From the NCBI GenBank assembly GCA_964386535.1, contig CAYLRY010000075.1:1-6810 (forward strand): a stretch of 6,810 bases of DNA, written 5' to 3'. Within the stretch, counting starts at the first letter, position 1. Each line of letters begins with the position of its first letter. Below, piece by piece: positions 6,383-6,810 of the stretch. The stretch is from CAYLRY01 sp964386535. GTDB lineage: Bacteria > Chloroflexota > Dehalococcoidia > Dehalococcoidales > UBA3254. The position numbers were made by a program, and so were the translations under genes. The notes beneath the pieces were generated by a model. The model worked only from the letters and a program-made list of their open reading frames with translations, had not been told where the DNA came from and did no database searches.

Positions 6383-6486
6383 GTTATGTAAATTCATTCA
6401 CTGCCGGCTTTTTAACCTGATAAGCGCAACATAAAGTAACTGGAATTTAAAACCAGAATGGCATATTTGCCCTATCCCGATTATTC

Positions 6487-6515
6487 ACAATAAAGCATTT
6501 TTACCGTAACGTCAA
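6487..6515 (-). promoter_or_regulatory. Predicted sigma-A promoter of the aminotransferase gene
   Basis: On the reverse strand TTGACG (6515-6510), 17 bp, TATTGT (6492-6487). Transcription would start near 6480 and give a leader of about 165 nt that contains the terminator hairpin at 6351-6382. Confidence 0.6.
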
Positions 6516-6760
6516 TTCAGCTTCTATTCATAAAACCAGATAAAATAACTTTGCTCTATCAGTGAAAGTCAACAGGGAGTGTTCTTAATAAAGAGCCTTC
6601 TTTAGAAAAATGGTTTTGGATATTTCTTCAACCAGGTGTGCACCCGCTGGCTCAGATTTAATATGTAGCTGGAGAAAATTAATGCATCGGATAGGTAAAT
6701 TTTGAGGTTTAAAACAGACCGGAGGAAACATGCTGGTTTTTCAGAGGTTTGCAGCTCAAC

Positions 6761-6810
6761 TGGCTGGGGGAGGAGGATTCGAACCTCCCCTCATGGATCC
6801 AGAGTCCACT
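6761..6810 (-). tRNA. tRNA-Gln (anticodon CUG), 3' part, cut by the window edge
   Basis: Read on the reverse strand, the sequence gives the anticodon stem GTGGA/TCCAT (6809-6805 with 6797-6793) around loop CTCTGGA, placing anticodon CUG at 6802-6800. Then come a 4-nt variable region, the T-arm GGAGG-TTCGAAT-CCTCC, the acceptor strand TCCCCCA (6771-6765), discriminator G and an encoded CCA (6763-6761). The acceptor strand fits a 5' TGGGGGA, typical of tRNA-Gln. The 5' half (acceptor and D-arm) lies beyond 6810. It reads CAG codons. Confidence 0.92.

Larger units (their letters stand above)
6315..6760. other. Non-coding stretch between the aminotransferase and tRNA-Gln genes
   Basis: About 445 bp. 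The left third is the predicted aminotransferase leader and promoter. Within the leader, on the reverse strand, two small hairpins precede the terminator: GGCA/TGCC around 6461-6472 and CTGG/CCAG around 6440-6456. From 6516 to 6760 no gene, strong terminator or repeat was recognised. Short ORFs on the plus strand (31 codons from 6610) lack a ribosome site. Confidence 0.55.

Noticed and set aside
6351..6413. Match of the aminotransferase leader to the ZTP (pfl) riboswitch because of GGGCTGGGCAA next to the terminator.
   Set aside because: The conserved upstream GGGTCGTG-type element and the pseudoknot partner are absent.
6730..6810. Open plus-strand frame starting ATG 6730 after GGAGG, running through the right edge.
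   Set aside because: From 6761 it is the antisense of a well-formed tRNA-Gln. The Gly-rich translation comes from the tRNA stems, so the good ribosome-like site is most likely chance.

Overview
The window is ordinary bacterial chromosome of moderate G+C, with strong Shine-Dalgarno sites and sigma-A-type promoters. It holds five protein genes, the start of a sixth and the 3' half of a tRNA gene. The protein set (FakA/YloV-type DAK2 protein, a small DUF5679 protein, a PRPP synthetase with an IASGS-type PRPP loop) suggests a low-to-mid G+C anaerobe, either Chloroflexota near Dehalococcoidia or a deep clostridial Bacillota such as the Peptococcaceae. This placement comes from remembered family resemblance, not from a search.

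Left part (1-1260): the 5' part of a fatty-acid-kinase-like gene, fakA, runs leftward off the window. It is divergent from ilvC, which runs rightward. The divergent region holds one clear promoter for each direction. A perfect 19-bp dyad sits on the predicted transcription start of fakA and looks like an operator.

Middle (1260-4625): four rightward genes follow. ilvC (ketol-acid reductoisomerase, of the form seen in fungi and Bacteroidetes) ends at a strong intrinsic terminator. Then come a HAD phosphatase that may be read from a leaderless mRNA, prs (PRPP synthetase) and a 46-residue zinc-ribbon-like DUF5679 protein. Each has its own candidate promoter, so this is a row of separately transcribed genes rather than an operon. 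ilvC and prs are housekeeping biosynthesis (branched-chain amino acids; nucleotides, His and Trp).

Right part (4626-6810): a gene-free stretch of about 390 bp contains a cluster of CGGTTAT-type inverted repeats. A leftward fold-type I PLP aminotransferase follows. Its predicted 5' leader, about 165 nt long, contains a complete intrinsic-terminator hairpin just upstream of the ribosome binding site, plus an alternative pairing arm, so it may be attenuated. At the right edge is the 3' half of a leftward tRNA-Gln(CUG) gene.

No mobile element, CRISPR array, defence locus or obvious new multigene system is visible. The most interesting points are the aminotransferase leader, the fakA operator, and the unusual KARI with acidic residues at the end of its cofactor loop.
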